Shown here: positions 27,640-41,049 of the stretch, one piece after another
Numbering within the stretch: position 1 is the first letter of the stretch
Layout: every line of letters starts with the position of its first letter
NCBI GenBank assembly: GCA_946699065.1
Contig: CAMPDV010000079.1
Span: forward strand, 496,001-560,000
DNA length: 64,000 nt
Reading direction: 5' to 3'
DNA from: Loxodes magnus
Taxonomy: Eukaryota; Ciliophora; Karyorelictea; Loxodida; Loxodidae
Translations under genes and position numbers: made by a program
The notes under the pieces: model-generated
What the model saw: only the letters and a program-made list of their open reading frames with translations
What the model was told of the DNA's origin: nothing
Database searches by the model: none

Positions 27640-28728
27640 TCAATCAAAATAATTAAACCTAAATGAACAATTAAGAATAATAGCTTGATTTAACTGGTTA
27701 TTTGATGATAAAAATTATTAAGGATTGTTGCTTTATTATTACAGTGCTGAACTCAACTTTAGGTTTTCTTTCATCAACTTTTTATTTTTATCAGTGATTT
27801 TATCTAAAAATACTGCAAATCTTTACCCAAGCTGATTTAAACCTTTTGAAACTATTTCACTTCCACCTTCTAAGGCACTTAGAGACCTTTAACTATTCTG
27901 ATTTTTTTAAATAGCTTCAATCAAATTTTGATTTTAGTTAAGTTCATTAAGTGCTTTATCATTTTAAACTTCTGAGGAGTTTTCTTTTAATTTTTTAGCT
28001 TTACTATATTCTTAGTGTAACTCTTCCTTTAGTTTATTAATTGTATTATTTTTTTATTATAGCTCTTCTACATTTTTTCTATATAATTGTTACATTTTCA
28101 AAGCAGCTTGTAGCTCTTTCCTTAATTACTAATTTTAAGATTTTAGCTACTAAATTTCAAAGATATTGCTTTCTTTTGATTCTTCAGCTAATTTATAAGA
28201 TTGTTTCTTCTTTTTCTCGTTTTGAAATCTCTTGAGACTTATAAAAGGATTGCTAAATGAAGTTTTGCTGCTTGTTTAACTTCCTCAATTTTACCTTCCA
28301 AGGTAGATTTATTCTAACGTAGGGGAATTTTGATTATCTTAAGGATTTCTTAATCTTCCTTCTAATGCTATTGGAGATGGAGATTTTGAAGTTTTGGCTT
28401 AACTATTATTTTGCTTTTGCTTTTTCTTCTTTGGAGTAAGTGAATTTCTTGAGCTTGAAACTAAACTACCTGCAATCTAAGGTACTGATACTTTAACTTC
28501 TCCTTCTCCTAGTAGCTCTACAGACTTTCTTCTATCAATTTACTATTTAGGAGACTATCTATTGGAGCTTGCAGCTTTGGGAGTAATTTAAGACGAAGAA
28601 TAAGGCATTTATAAACCTTTGGTAATTTATTAGATTCTTGCTGTAGAAGGAATTGAAAGAGCCTTTTCTCTAAAACAGTGCTATTTCTATTTTTGGGATA
28701 ATTTGAGTTTTTAACGTGGCTGCTACAT
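27640..28728 (-). CDS. Coiled-coil protein with a disordered basic N-terminus
   Basis: One frame from ATG 28728. The first 170 residues are Ser/Pro/Lys/Gln-rich, with a Lys run (T-P-K-K-K-K-Q-K-Q), and probably disordered. From about residue 185 to 320 there are continuous heptads (L-R-K-E-L-Q-A-A-L-K, I-N-K-L-K-E-E-L-H), a long coiled coil. A final segment reads L-D-K-I-T-D-K-N-K-K-L. The in-frame TGA is at 27640. Three consecutive TAA codons at 27733-27741 (after S-S-A-L) may be the real end, because the downstream translation loses coding texture. No specific family is recognised; a structural or cytoskeletal role is only a guess. Confidence 0.65.
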
Positions 28729-30396
28729 TCTCAGAATTCTAACAATTAATTAATGAAAAGTCAGTAAAATTAAAAAATTGGAAATTATCCTTATTAAATA
28801 CCACAAACCATTTAGCATAGCACTTCTTCTCTTATAGTGTTAAAAGGCTGTTCAGCTTTTTACCATGATATATTGTATAAAAGCTAATAAAATTGTAGCT
28901 TTTATCTTTAAAGTGCATAGTATTAAGTATTTTCCTTAAAATATAAAATTGCTATTTTTAAAAGATAAAGCAACTTTAGATACAGCAAGCAACTTTTAAA
29001 TAATCAAGCTTTAAAGTTTGAATGCTAAAGTTATAACCAAGTGTATCAATACTAATTAGATACTTTTAATATTTACTAATAAGCAAAAGTATCCATTTTA
29101 ATACTATTTAGCTGAGGAAAACCTTAATTAGATTAAACCCTTGCCATTTTAAATTTACTTTACTTCTCTTTAGCATATTTAATTAAAAAACTAAATAAAT
29201 AGTTTAGATGCAAATATATTATGCTTAAGATATAGCTTATCTTAAAAATAGATAGAAGATGATATTGCTAAAGCTTATAGGAGTTTATTAGATTTTATTT
29301 AATTATATTAGTATTATTTTAACTATTAATTTATACCTATTTTTAATTTGGGGCTCTTAATATTAGCATTTTTTAAGTGATCATTCTAAATGTAGTTAAT
29401 TATATGATTTATTATAATTATATGGGAAGCTTAACTTATTAGTCTGTAAATGATAAACAAACTTTAAAATTTAAAATAGCTAAGAAAATAATAATCAGAT
29501 CATAAACCAATTTGATATGAGAAAGTATTCTATCAAAGGAAAGAAATCAGACTTATTAAGCATTATTAGGCATTTAGACTTAATATAATAAAGATCTAAT
29601 TGATTTAGATAAATAGATAAATAATAAAAAACATAAAAGTATACATATTATTAATCTTAGACTACTAAAATATAATAGATTACATATATCATTTATTATA
29701 ATTATAAGACTTAATACTATTAAGAAGATAAGCAAGTTTAAGATTCAATACTATTAACTATTTATCTACTTGGAGCTATTATTATTTTATTATACCTTCA
29801 TTTTAATTAAATCTCTAGAACTCTGATTTTTAATATAAAATAATAGGATTTTATCTCTCAACTTTGCATAAGAGAAAGAGAGAAAGAATATGAAAAGTAA
29901 CAATTATTCTCTTTAAAGTAAAAGATTTAAAGTATTAATAATGATATTAAAAATAATGCACACTTATTTCTAAAATATTTTTATTAAGATTATACTCTAA
30001 AAAGGATTCTAATTATTAGATCATCAAAGTAGCTAGATCTATTTTAAAGATTCTTATTCTTAAAAAAACATATAGTTATTCATAAACTTAATATTAAGTT
30101 CAATTTTGACTGCTAGGTAAATTTAGTGCTTAAAGTCATATTGTAAAAGATATATAAAAATATAATTTCGAAGCTTTTGTTTATTACAAATAATAATCTT
30201 AAAGTTATTATATTATAAGCTTGCAATCAAACATTTAGTCTAACCTGAATTTAATAAATATAATATTTATAAAGCTTTAAATTAGTTTAATGTTAGAATC
30301 ATTTAACTCTTTTACAATAATTAAGTTTAATATAGTTACTAGCACTAGACTTAATATAATAGCATTAAATTAATTGAAGGATTTAAGATCTAATTA
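28729..30396. other. AT-rich spacer with short related A/T words
   Basis: No gene recognised. Words such as 'tagacttaatataata' recur near 29575 and 30345, but too short and A/T-rich to call a repeat family. Confidence 0.45.
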
Positions 30397-30990
30397 TTAT
30401 TTTACATCTCTGCAGACTCTTAGAACAATATTTAAATTCTCTGGTTCTTTATTATACTCTTCTGGATCAAGCTCGTAACTGTTGTCTTCAAGAAAGTCAA
30501 TATTTTTTCCAAGTTTCTGATATTCTTCAGGTAAAGCTATTTAATCTCTCAATTTTTAACACTTTTCTAAATCTTAGGGGTTTTTAATGTGCCTAAAGCT
30601 TTGTCTCACTTGAACTAAATTTGTGATGTATTACTTTAGTTCTTCGTCTTTTTTGTTTACCAAAAAGAATACTTCACCCTTAAAAATCATCTTACAAGCT
30701 TTATTTTCACAAGTGAGTGCTATTTCTTCCTCCTGGTCTTAGATTAATAATTCTGGACTAACAATTTCCTTGATAGCATTAACTTAATCTCTCATTCTCG
30801 ATACTTTCTATTTAATTTATTTCATCTTTTCCTTATATTTATCAAGAGCTATTTTACATTTTTAAAGCATTGGAGTATTATGCTCTTATTATAGCTTTTC
30901 AACAGTCTGCATAAACATTCGTTTATAGATTTCTCTTTATATTTTCTTATGCTTAGTGTTGCGAGGAATCTCAATCTCAAACTCTTTCAT
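30397..30990 (-). CDS. Unknown helical protein ending on TAA
   Basis: From ATG 30990 (M-K-E-F-E-I-E-I-P-R-N) the frame gives 197 residues. It begins with a Lys/Glu-rich helical half (K-Y-K-E-K-M-K-Q-I-K-Q-K). The second half is more globular, with C-E-N-K-A-C-K-M-I-F-K-G-E-V-F-F and L-E-D-N-S-Y-E-L-D-P-E-E-Y. It ends I-V-L-R-V-C-R-D-V-K followed by TAA TAA. Beyond that point coding texture stops, yet no in-frame TGA occurs for about 85 codons (about 30139), so TAA is the likeliest stop. An in-frame upstream ATG at 31095 precedes AT-rich sequence and is not preferred. The C-x4-C pair could be part of a metal site, but no family is recognised. Confidence 0.6.
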
Positions 30991-32293
30991 TTCTTTTAAT
31001 TTAAATTTCCTTTATAATTCAATTATACTTTCAACTTATTTAAGTAATTACTACTCACTTATTAAGCTATTTAGATAAAACTTTAATGATATCATTTTGT
31101 AAATTTTTAAATCTTAGTTAAAAAAAGAAAAGCATGAATAAGAATAACTCTAAATGACTTCTTAAACTAAGTTCTTTATTTTTAAATACCAATTCTTTTC
31201 TAAATAAACTCACTTAATAGAAATTTTGTTTATCTACTTGCTAAAATTTATTTTTTAATAAGCTATTCCTAATTTATTTTCTAGGCTCTGTTTTGTTTTA
31301 AATTATTAGTTTGATATTTCTTATTTTAAAGTAACTTTAGAGTTCTAGCTATTTTCTTTAGATGAATAATTAAATTTTAACTATATAGTAAGAATTATTA
31401 TTAATAGCATAACTATCGTTTATTTATTTAATTATATCCATTTACCAGAAATTATCATTACCTCTTTGTCAATACTTCAAACAATAATTTCACTTATAGT
31501 CTTGATTGATATAAATTACCTTTAGGATGTATAAAGCTACTATTAATAAATCCTTTTAAATAGTTAATTATTGCTTTCTTTCCTACTCAGTTATTCTCAG
31601 CCCTAATTTCTAACTATTTACTCACTAAAGTACTAACTAGTCATTTAGCTCTTATATTACTTTATTTCTTTATTTTATTACTATAAATTTAAAAAGATTT
31701 ATATAATCTGATCTACTTAGAGTCTGAAATTGCTAAGATTTAAATTTTAAATAGTGTAAAATGAGAAATACTAAAATTAATAAGGCAGATTAGAATAAGA
31801 AAATGATATACAATTAAAAGCAGCTAATTGGTATGTTACCCTTATTTCTAAATATAGTATTATAAGTTAACTAATAAATTGCTATGCATAAGCTATCAAT
31901 TAAGAATATTAGTTTTTGATATTGTAGCTGCTTATGTTAAGATCCAAAGGATTAATTATAGAAATATCATTAATTATGTGCTTAATTTCAGAGATTACAC
32001 TAAATATATGCAAACTGTTTAACTTTAATTCCTTTTTATTCATTTACTTAGAGTACTTGCTATTTATAAAATCTTAGGCTAGTTTAGATATAATAAGCTT
32101 AGCTTATCACATTTTAATATTCTCCTTATTTTATAAACTTTAGGCTTATCGAAAGAGAGTAATGTTTTGAAGATTCATAAGTTTATTAAAGTTAAATTAG
32201 ATATACTGATGGAATCCTATTAAAAATAGCTTTATATTTGTAGGTTAAAATAAGTAAACTAATAGTTGTCTAAATTTCCAAGATAAGTAATTA
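30991..32293. other. AT-rich spacer
   Basis: No gene recognised. It includes the promoter of the 30990 gene and, at its upper end, the 3' flank of the RING/SPRY gene. Confidence 0.5.
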
Positions 32294-33385
32294 TCAATTA
32301 GGCCACTGAATTACTTCTATTTCTCCCTCTTTTCCTGCAATAGCTGGCCATCTTTCTACCATTTGAAAAACCTAGTCTTCGTAAGCTACACCATAAAAAA
32401 TTTCATTCACTCCAAATGAAATTCTTCCGTTTTTAGAATCTACTTATATACTGACAAGATCACCTTCTTCTATAGGAAGTCCGTAATCTTTTTTATCTTA
32501 ATTTGTTATCAATTATGCTTTTTCCGTATTTCATCCATAGCTGAAGTTATGGAACAAGTGTTCTTAGAGTTGGTAATTAACATTCTCCATAGTTTATTTA
32601 TTGCATATTCCTATAATCCATTCTAATCCTCTAATTATTTTAAAGCTCCAAGTATAAATAGGTCCTATCGAAATCTTAGGTGGAAATACGCAAACTCTAA
32701 ATTAATTTCTGTTTTCTAAGGGAGGGAAAATAGCTCTATAATTATTAATTTTGACGCTTTTATGTTTGCTTGTTTTACTAAATGCCAAAGAGTAATTAAA
32801 AAGCTATAAATGAGATTACCAGGTACTTTCTAGCAAATTATCAAGTTTTTTATTATTTTTCTGCTCTTAATGCCAAACATCAAATAAATTGTTTGATTAT
32901 TGCTGAGTTCCATTGCTTTCTAATGTTTTTAATAATTTCTCCTTCCTTTTTCTTCTTTATTCTTCGAATTTTTCTGTTGATTCAATCTCTATGGATGAAC
33001 TACTAGGTAATAAGGACCATTTACTAACCTTCTTTTCAATACTAGAAGTATTTTCTAGTGATGATGGAGAATCCTTTGTGTGCTCATTTTATTCGTGCTT
33101 TTCAAAATTTTCCAAAGATCCAGACCAACTGCATGCTTTGCAATTAACTCTAAAGGCTCCAAGCAAACGCCTTACATTCTTATTCGCTTGTTTTACTTAT
33201 AATTACTCTTCACAACTAGGACATTTCGCATTCAAATCCTTCTTCAAGATTTAAACAGTGCACTCAGCACAAATAAGGTTTGAGCATCTCTAGCATTCTT
33301 TAGGATATTTAACAATTTCATTGCAAAAAGCACATATAAAGACTTTGTTAACAGCACTAATAAATATTTCTTTCTAGTAACCCAT
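32294..33385 (-). CDS. RING / zinc-finger / SPRY protein, probable E3 ubiquitin ligase
   Basis: A single frame of 363 codons from ATG 33385 to TGA 32294, the TGA being followed at once by TAA. The N-terminus carries a RING-like Cys array: C-A-F-C, C-Q-R-C, C-A-E-C and C-P-S-C. Next is a C2H2 TRAF-type finger (C-K-A-C-S-W-S, then H-E-Q-N-E-H). A Ser/Glu/Lys-rich linker follows. The C-terminal 150 residues form a SPRY domain: G-L-P-I-E-E-G-D-L-V, G-R-I-S-F-G-V-N, then W-P-A-I-A-G-K-E-G. RING-SPRY proteins use the SPRY domain to bind substrates for ubiquitination. The chain ends V-I-Q-W-P-N. The plus-strand ORF at 32913-33254 is a shadow of this gene. Confidence 0.85.
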
Positions 33386-34239
33386 TACTATTAATTTAAT
33401 AGTCTTCCTATAATTAAAAACAGTTTATTTAAACCCCTTTTATTTTTAATATTCCTATAAATTTTCTTTATTTAGCGGAATATAAAAGTAACTATTTCTA
33501 TGCTAAATTGTATTTTGCTTTTACTTCAGTTAGAATATTTAGTTTATACCTCTCATCATGCTAGTGCTAAGGTTTTTTATTTATTTAGCTGAAAGTATAA
33601 GCAATTATGAGTAACTTATAGAGTTTAATATTTTTAAAGCATTAGTGAACATCTAATATAGCAATACCTAAATGTAGGTGTTATTAAGTATATTGTCGTA
33701 TTGGTATAGAAGCTTATTTAGCCCTCAAGTTTAATTTTAACTGAATCTCTTTAGTAACTAGTAAAGTGCTGTTGATGATTCAAGCAATAGCTTAATGTAG
33801 CCATTCTTTATACAACTATGACTTTAAGAAAGCTGACTTAAATCTACTATTTATTATGATAAGTTACTTTAATTATTGTATAAAAGAAGCTAATTTTTAT
33901 AAAGAAAGAAATCTTAGTAATAGTTATCTCTTCTAGTGTGAAAAGTTGGCTAAGAGAGAAATGAAAAAGCTTAAGATAAAGCATTAGTTTAGCTAATAAC
34001 GGCAAAATTTATATTTATCTATCCCAATGTATAAATATTACTTAGTGCCTATTTAGCGAATGATAAAGGAGTGCTAGTAGAAGATGCTAACATTGAAATA
34101 TTAAATCTAAACTAATAGTAAGAAATTAAATATAGCAAAGGGTTTATAACTTGAAAGACTTATTTACACTCATATAAATATTAAAGTCTTTATTTTGGAA
34201 TGCTTTAAATCAAAATAAAGTTAAAGTTATATTTTAAAG
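33386..34239. other. AT-rich divergent intergenic region
   Basis: It lies between two divergent genes, so it should contain both promoters. No motif identified. Confidence 0.5.
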
Positions 34240-35124
34240 ATGGGTGGTTTAAACGAATGCATTAGTAGAGAAGGCATGAGCTAAAATTAGCTTGTGCTAG
34301 ATATCTTGGAAAAGTCAGAAAATGAGTTAAGATTTTCTAGTGTTGACTTCAAGGCTGCCGTAGCTTCTTTTTCTCAATAAAACTTAAAAATTAGCGAAAG
34401 TGAATTGTGGAATGTATTAAGATCTAACAAATTGAGATAGAGTGATTCAAACATAGATATTTCTGTTATTTAAAATTGGCATTTATAGAAGTAAAAGGAC
34501 AGCGTCTATAACTTCTATAAGCACTTTAAAGACGAAAGTTCACAAAATTAGAGCATCATTTTTAATGGGCAAAAACTAAGTGTTGCCTTTATTTTGCTAT
34601 GTCAAGGCGACCCTTAAGAAAAGGCTTCTTTCATATTTAACATCTATTAGAAGTAAGATAAAATAGACGCAGAAAGTCTCAAATCTTTTATAGAATTTGC
34701 ATTAGAATTGCAATACTATCTTCTTCTCTACTCAGAAGGTAGTGTAATGAAGGATGGCAGCAAACTTAATGTTATTAAAATAAACACTTTTGCTTAGAAA
34801 TTGCAAGAATGTGAGCTAAGTAAATAATTCCTAGGAAAAGTACTTGGAAACTCTTAAACTGTTGATAAGGAAGCATTCTACAGTAAAATGGCTTGCTAAA
34901 ATGAGGCTGCAGCTTGTAGAGCTTGCTCAACAAATACTTGGCTCTTTAAAAACTCAAAAGAAGACGATTAATAAGAACTTTAATGGGTAAACACAAGAGG
35001 TTTAAGAAATAATATGAGCAAAAGCCTAAAAGCAATGGAAGAACTATCAAGAAGGCCCTAGTTGAATTAGAGTTAAATGAAATCCGAAAATTTTGAAGTT
35101 AGTGAACAGATTTAGGCTACCTGA
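34240..35124 (+). CDS. Putative N-myristoylated, degenerate EF-hand-like protein
   Basis: One frame of 294 codons, ATG 34240 to TGA 35122, followed at once by TAG. It begins M-G-G-L-N-E-C, a plausible N-myristoylation site (Gly2, with a nearby Cys for palmitoylation). The middle reads G-D-P-Q-E-K-A-S-F-I-F-N-I-Y, resembling the 'G-x-x-E-E-K-x-x-F-x-F-x-x-Y-D' entry into EF-hand modules of calcineurin-B or recoverin-like proteins. The Ca2+-ligand loop itself is not conserved (K-Q-D-K-I-D-A-E). A similar EF-hand-like region occurs in TLDc-domain proteins, but the TLDc part is absent. A Cys-rich patch (C-Q-N-E-A-A-A-C-R-A-C) lies near residue 220. The family is not certain. Confidence 0.65.
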
Positions 35125-38005
35125 TAGATTTATTTCACAACTTTAGATTAATATTTTATGATTTTTAAATTTAATAATAATTAAAATGAGATATCATCCT
35201 TTAATAAAGCTTACAATAAATTGAACTAGTCAAATAATTCATTCATTTAAATATTCCTTAAAAAAGAGTCATATAAAGCATTATTTGAGTAGTTTACCTT
35301 ATTATTTATATAAGAAAGTATAACATACTTATTTTATCTTTGCTATTCTTTAAGCTGTTATATTAATAATAGTTAATAATGATATTAATTGTAATAAAAC
35401 TATATCAATTATTATTTGGAATTAAAGCTTTTATTAGTGTTTAGTCATTTTAAAAAGTAGTTACATTGAGATTTTAATTTAGGGCCCTTTTTTTTAAATA
35501 GCATATATTCTTAATGAAATAGTTTAAGAAGTAACCCATAAATGATATATTTCTATTAGGGATTGAATAATATAAATAATGGAGTAGGCAATAAATCAGT
35601 TTACTTTTCTTTCAATTTCTTATTTAGTTTTTTACTTTTTTTAGGTTATAAGAGTTTAAATTCACCTTATGAGTTATTAGTAGTCTTCCCTTAGGTTTTT
35701 CTATTAAATATATGAATTAAAAATAAAATTTGATTCAAAGTTCTTAGAATAAAGTCTTAAATACTAAAAAGGTAATTCTATTACACTAACTTCTATTAAT
35801 ATCTTTTATTTATACCCTCATTTATTGAACCAAGCCTAACTTGAAATAAATAGAGTAATAATTAAACTTAATAAAGGAATTTTAAATAATTAATAATAAT
35901 AACTAAATACAACTTTCATTGAATCAGATTATAATTTTTTAATTTCTTTATAGAAATAGCTAAAACTTATCTTTGCTTGTTTATACTTTATTTAATATAA
36001 CTTAGATATATTAAGTTGATCTATCCTATAATCTGTATGCTTTAAGATATTTTAACTGAAAGTAAACTATTAATATTTATAATCTTAGCAGCTAATAGAT
36101 GCCGCTTTCGTTTATTTATGCTGTTTTTATTTAATCAAAGAAAATTATTCTCATTGCTTTTTCCCATTTTCTTAAAGATTGCTTTTCATGCAATTTAGAT
36201 ATACAATTTCAAGTAATATGATTAGGAATAAAGAATCTGGTTTAGAAAGCATTCTTATTCTCCACTTCAATTAAGATTATAATTTTAGCTTTAGAGGCAA
36301 ACTTAATTATCTACTGATTAACTTATATAAATAGCTTTTGATTTAGCATCACCAGATCACAAATAGCTTAATATTCTTTAATTGCTTGTACTCATTTTTC
36401 AATAAACTATACGTCTTAATAGCTCCTTTAATCTACAATAGACTCAAATTTATTTGTCTAGATCTATATTTTTGCTTATATATAAAAAAGCTTTTAATAT
36501 AATAAAGCATATAAATAGCATAATTAAATTGACTCTATTTTTACCCTTATTTATTAAACATTATAAGTGAGTGCTTTTCACTATTTTCTTTGAGATAAAT
36601 GAAGTATAGACGCTTTTGTTATGTCTAAGGTAATAAGATTAGAAAATGAAGCATAATTACCAAGAAAAAGACTAGACTTAAGTCTTACAAAGATAACTAA
36701 ATCATTAATGAGTAAGATTTTTAACTTATTACTTTACCATTTATCAGCCATACTTTAATGCTTTATCTATCTAATCCTTTCTTATTATGATTTCTTCCAC
36801 CAGCATAAATAATAGCATAATTAGAATAGCAAGAAGGTATAGCTATTAAGTTAATTGGATTTAAAATTTTATATTAAGTTAGTCAATAAAAGAAGCTAGG
36901 AAAGCTTAAATATTAGAGTTGCATTCTATAAAACTATCCATTAATTTTATTAAAAATAGTGTAATCAATTTATTATTATTAATAGTTAGGTGTTTAAATC
37001 TAATTAATATCAAATCTAATAGGATTCTAATTACTCTTTGGTCTGCTGTTCACTAGATTTATGGTTTGTAGTGCTAGAAGATGAAAGCCTCTCGCTAAAC
37101 AAGAAAATAGATTTCTATATTCTTTATAGATAATAAAAGTCTCTTAAATCAATATATTAAACTTTTATTTTTTATTCTTTCATAATGAAATAAGTAATCA
37201 AATTAAAAATATATTATATAATAAAAAATTAGCTGCAAAACATATTTATCTCTTAAAGGAATTTCTAACTTCAATTAGCAAAAGAGCAAGCACTAAAATA
37301 AATTGAATTATTAGCTTATAAAATATAGAAATAAAGAGTATAAAGGTTAAGGAATATCAAGTTAGATAACTTAGACTAATAATAAATAGCTGCGCTTATA
37401 ATATTAAGCCTTTAACTTACTTAAATACTAAAATTAATGTGAATATTAAAGAAAGATAGAATTGGAAATTTCTAAACAATTTAAAGGAATATGCTTAAAA
37501 GAAAATTTTTAAGAGTTAGTAATTTAAACTGATGCCTGAAATTTCTTATTAAACTTTCTAGACTAATTTGATTAACCTCTTACAACTCCATTAAAAGACA
37601 TTGTTCTTTTCGTCCGCTGTATACTTTGATCTGATATCTTGATAGGAGTAAAGAATAAAGTTAAATGGTATATTTAGAAAAACATATTGCAGGTAATGGT
37701 AACTTGATATCTAAACTAGTAAATAGAGTTATATTAAAAATGATTTAACTATCCATTTTATTTTGATACTTAACTAGACTTATTCTAGAGTTTATACTAT
37801 TTTCATCTTCCTTCCTTAAACCATATTAAACTATATGTATTAAACCATTTCAGTACCTACTCTCCTTCTATGGTACTTTAGCTTAAACATAGTGGAAGTA
37901 ATAAGTTAGATAGAAGGTTTAATATGCTAAGATAGATAGTTAGCATGTAGTAAGAGAGGAAGTAAAAGTAAAGAGTATTTAGCGTTTAAGAATAAAATAA
38001 TAAAA
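35125..38005. other. AT-rich gene-free region
   Basis: 2.9 kb without a supported gene. A short frame at about 36599-36850 (plus, M-K-Y-R-R-F-C-Y) has some coding texture but no domain or homologue I recognise. The last few hundred bases precede the bZIP gene. Confidence 0.4.
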
Positions 38006-39588
38006 ATGTATGAAACATTTGAGGATTATTTTAAAAACTCTAAATTCTACTAAGACTCTGATTTAAAGAGGCAAGACTAGGAATTTTTTGTATTTGAGTA
38101 ATAAAGGAATTCTGACATAGCTGAAATAAAGGAATCTACTTTGATTTAAGATTCGCAAAACCTGAATACTAGATAGAGGTAAATGGAAATTTCTTTATAA
38201 GAGCTTACTAAAAAGAAGAGGATAGTGAACTCTTAAGGGAATCAGTATGTAAAATAAGATTTTATAGTCACAAATAATCAGAATATCCCTAGCTCTGGCA
38301 ACTTTTAAAATAATAAGTAAAGAATTAAGCTAGAATAGCCAAAGCAAGAGCTAAATAATAAAAGAGCAAGAGAGTAGCTAGATTTATAAGATAGTGAAAA
38401 AGTTAAAGAGCTTAAAAAGGAACTCTATTAATTAATGAACAACAGTTCGTTTACATTAGAATAGAAGAAGAAAGGCAGTTTAAAAATCAAGAACAAAATA
38501 TTTGCTTAATAAAGTAGAGACAGAAAATAGGCATACGTAGAATAGCTCGAGTAGACAAATTACAAGCTTTAACTTATGATAAAAAATTTGTAAAATGAAT
38601 TAGTAGCCCTGAAAAGTGAAAATGTCCTACTTAAATAAAGTATGAATGAAAAGAGTTCTTGCGAAGTAAAAAATGAAGAAAAAAAGAAATAATCTTCAGA
38701 TGGACTGAGTAAAGCCTCTTTAATTGTTTTTACATTTGTAAGTGTGCTGAGTTTTATTTGAATTTTAGGGATGATTACATTAGATAGTACAGGAAGTAAT
38801 TTGAATTAAAGCAAGTATTCTTAACGTAAGCTATACCAGTCAAGTAATTATATTAGCCCATGGTATTTGTGAAATCGCTTGCGTTTAGAAGAACTGGAGT
38901 CTAGATAAGATACTATCAATTATCTGTATAAAAGTTAACTCAATCAATAAGTGTTTGAGCAAGAATTAGTAGAAGCAACAAAAGAGCAATTTCTTGGATA
39001 AAAGAACTTATAACTTTAAGATAGTATACATGAAAAGTAAAATTAAAGCAATTTTAATATGGCCTTTTTCTGCCAGCAACCGATAGTATTTCATGGGGGA
39101 TCTAAAAAATAAGAATAATTAGATTTTGCCTATTTTTACATACCAGAGAAATTTTTTGAATCTCTTATAGAGAGCTTTTCAGGTTTTATCTTTAGGATAT
39201 AAAATGTACAGAGTGTGCATGAAATGAAGGATGTTTCGTTTGTTCCCATTTTTAAGGATGAACACTGATTTCTTTAAAATAACTTTGATTCTTTAACTTT
39301 AAACAGTAATTCAAGTAAATATACTTAAAAACCTAAACAGGCTCTTTTAAATTTAAATTGTCAATTAGCAGTTTCTATGATTTACTGCATATTTTTAATT
39401 AAACTGGCCTAGTTATAAATAAAATGTAAGAATACATATATTATGAAAACAGTGAAATCCAAACTAAGCAGAACCACTAGTCCGAGTAATACCTCAATGC
39501 CTTCTCTTTTGAAATGAATACGGATAAATCCCCCTAACCACACCAAGTAAATCTTAAAGGCGAACCTTCGGAGTTAATAAATACATAG
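38006..39588 (+). CDS. Membrane-tethered bZIP transcription factor, copy 1
   Basis: From ATG 38006 (M-Y-E-T-F-E-D-Y-F) the chain has an acidic/Gln-rich N-terminus and a bZIP domain: basic region N-K-I-F-A-Q-Q-S-R-D-R-K, then heptad leucines. A single TM follows at about residue 242 (IVFTFVSVLSFIWILGMITL), then a lumenal region of about 250 residues. This is the ATF6/CREB3/bZIP28 architecture: an ER-anchored factor released by proteolysis under stress. A 26-nt intron (39315-39340) restores a lumenal frame alignable to copy 2 (N-A-F-S-F-E-M versus N-A-Y-S-L-Y-F). The frame then runs without TGA straight into copy 2. The end given is the first TAG (39586) after the shared lumenal block; TAA 39619 or 39628 are alternatives. 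Confidence 0.8.
39315..39340 (+). other. Predicted 26-nt intron
   Basis: GTAAAT...TAAACAG. Removal joins N-S-N-S to S-F-K-F-K-L-S-I-S-S-F-Y, whose continuation aligns with the lumenal region of the second bZIP copy. Confidence 0.7.
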
Positions 39589-39642
39589 AATTATGCAAAA
39601 TTTGATTGGAAAAAGTATTAAGAGGAATAAAATGAAAAGCAA

Positions 39643-41049
39643 ATGGTGATGACACATGAAAAATAGAGCTAAGTTTAGCAGAAAGCGTTTAAAAAGAACT
39701 AAGAAGAGGAACCATAAAATACAGAACTTGTGCTTGATTAAATTTTTTACGAAGAGAACAACGAATATGAATCTGATAACTCTTAAGATCTAAAAAAAGA
39801 AGATGAAGAGAGTGTTGAAAATTCAAAACCACGCAAACGAAGACGAAAAACTCTTATAACTGATTCTCAGAAGGTAGTTAAGATGAAGAAGGAATTGTAG
39901 TCTCTTATGAAAGATGCTAAAATTTCAGAAGATTAGAAGAAAAAGGTAGGATATAAATTAAAAAATCGTATTTCTGCATAATAGAGCAGAGATAGATAAA
40001 AAGCATATATTGAAGAAATTGAACTCAAAAACAAAAAATTGAAAAGTGAAAATGATAGTCTTTTGCATGAGAACTAAAAACTCAAAAAGGAAAACAGCAA
40101 ATTATAGTTGCAAGTTCAAAATTTAACTAGTTAACAAGAGTTCCAATAGTAACAATAAAAACCTTCCTAGCCAATATCAAGCAACGTTCGTAGCATAAGC
40201 AAAGCTTCTGCAATATCCTTTACATTTCTTACTTTTGTTGCTTGCATATGCCTGTTTTCTTTCGTTAACGATCATTATCGTTAAAATTTTTTAATGAAAT
40301 AGAAATTTATAAACCCAGAAGCCCAAAGAAAACTGCAAGAACAATAATGGATAATAGGAGAACTTAAGAATATGGATAAAATAAAAGAATCTATCTAGAG
40401 TAACGAATACTTTGGTATAAACAGTCCAAATATTTAAATTAGCGACAAATTCTTAGGCGAAAAAAATCTCACTTAAGAGTAAAATTACTTAAACGTCTTT
40501 TGTACCAAAGCTGAAATTTATTTAGGCAAAACAACTTATAGTTAGCCTATTGAGTTCATATAGTTCTTCCTTCCTAACTAATTATTTGATAAGCAATCTG
40601 AAGGCGTTATGGATATGGCTGTTAAAGTGCTATCTGCAAAAATCCACTCAGATTTGAGAGACATTGTATATTGGCCTAAAATTAAGAATTAGAACATAAA
40701 GGTGATGAATGATAAATGAGCTATGTACATTCGCCTCTTAGATTACTTATATAATTTTTAATTTTATATCGTTTATAAAATGATTTCTAGGTAATACAGC
40801 CATCAGCACTATTGCAACAAACTCACTTTATAATAAAATAATCTTAAGGTTAATGCTTATTCTTTATATTTTAATCATTAAATTTCAGGGGATTCTTATT
40901 TTAGTAAAGTAAATCTAATAAATATTGATATTTAAAAAGAATCTTAATTTAAAGGCACTTAAGGATTTTTATTCAAGTAGAGTAATTAAGAGGATGAATG
41001 CTACTATTTAGGTCAATATTATCTTTTACTTATTTCAATCCTATCCTAA
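39643..41049 (+). CDS. Membrane-tethered bZIP transcription factor, copy 2
   Basis: Same architecture as copy 1. An acidic N-terminus is followed by a nuclear-localisation-like basic cluster (R-K-R-R-R-K). The bZIP domain has N-R-I-S-A-Q-Q-S-R-D-R-Q and a long zipper, with a TM segment (AISFTFLTFVACICLFSFV, about residue 190) and a lumenal domain. Copies 1 and 2 share the basic region, TM position and a lumenal F-L-G-x-K-N-L motif, so they arose by duplication. The start is uncertain: ATG 39643 or 39649 follows several TAA/TAG codons, but the frame is open upstream into copy 1. The end is also uncertain: TAA 41047 is used, while the first in-frame TGA is 41356. A possible GTAAGT donor near 41101 suggests a further exon. 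Confidence 0.75.

Noticed and set aside
28729..30396. Dispersed repeat family from recurring short A/T words
   Set aside because: Matches are short and of low complexity, within what base composition alone can give.
32913..33254. Plus-strand ORF of 113 codons
   Set aside because: Antisense shadow of the RING/SPRY gene; it is free of stops because the real gene has few Gln/Trp reassigned codons on the other strand.
36599..36850. Short plus-strand frame beginning M-K-Y-R-R-F
   Set aside because: Isolated, with no recognisable family and AT-biased composition; not strong enough to call.
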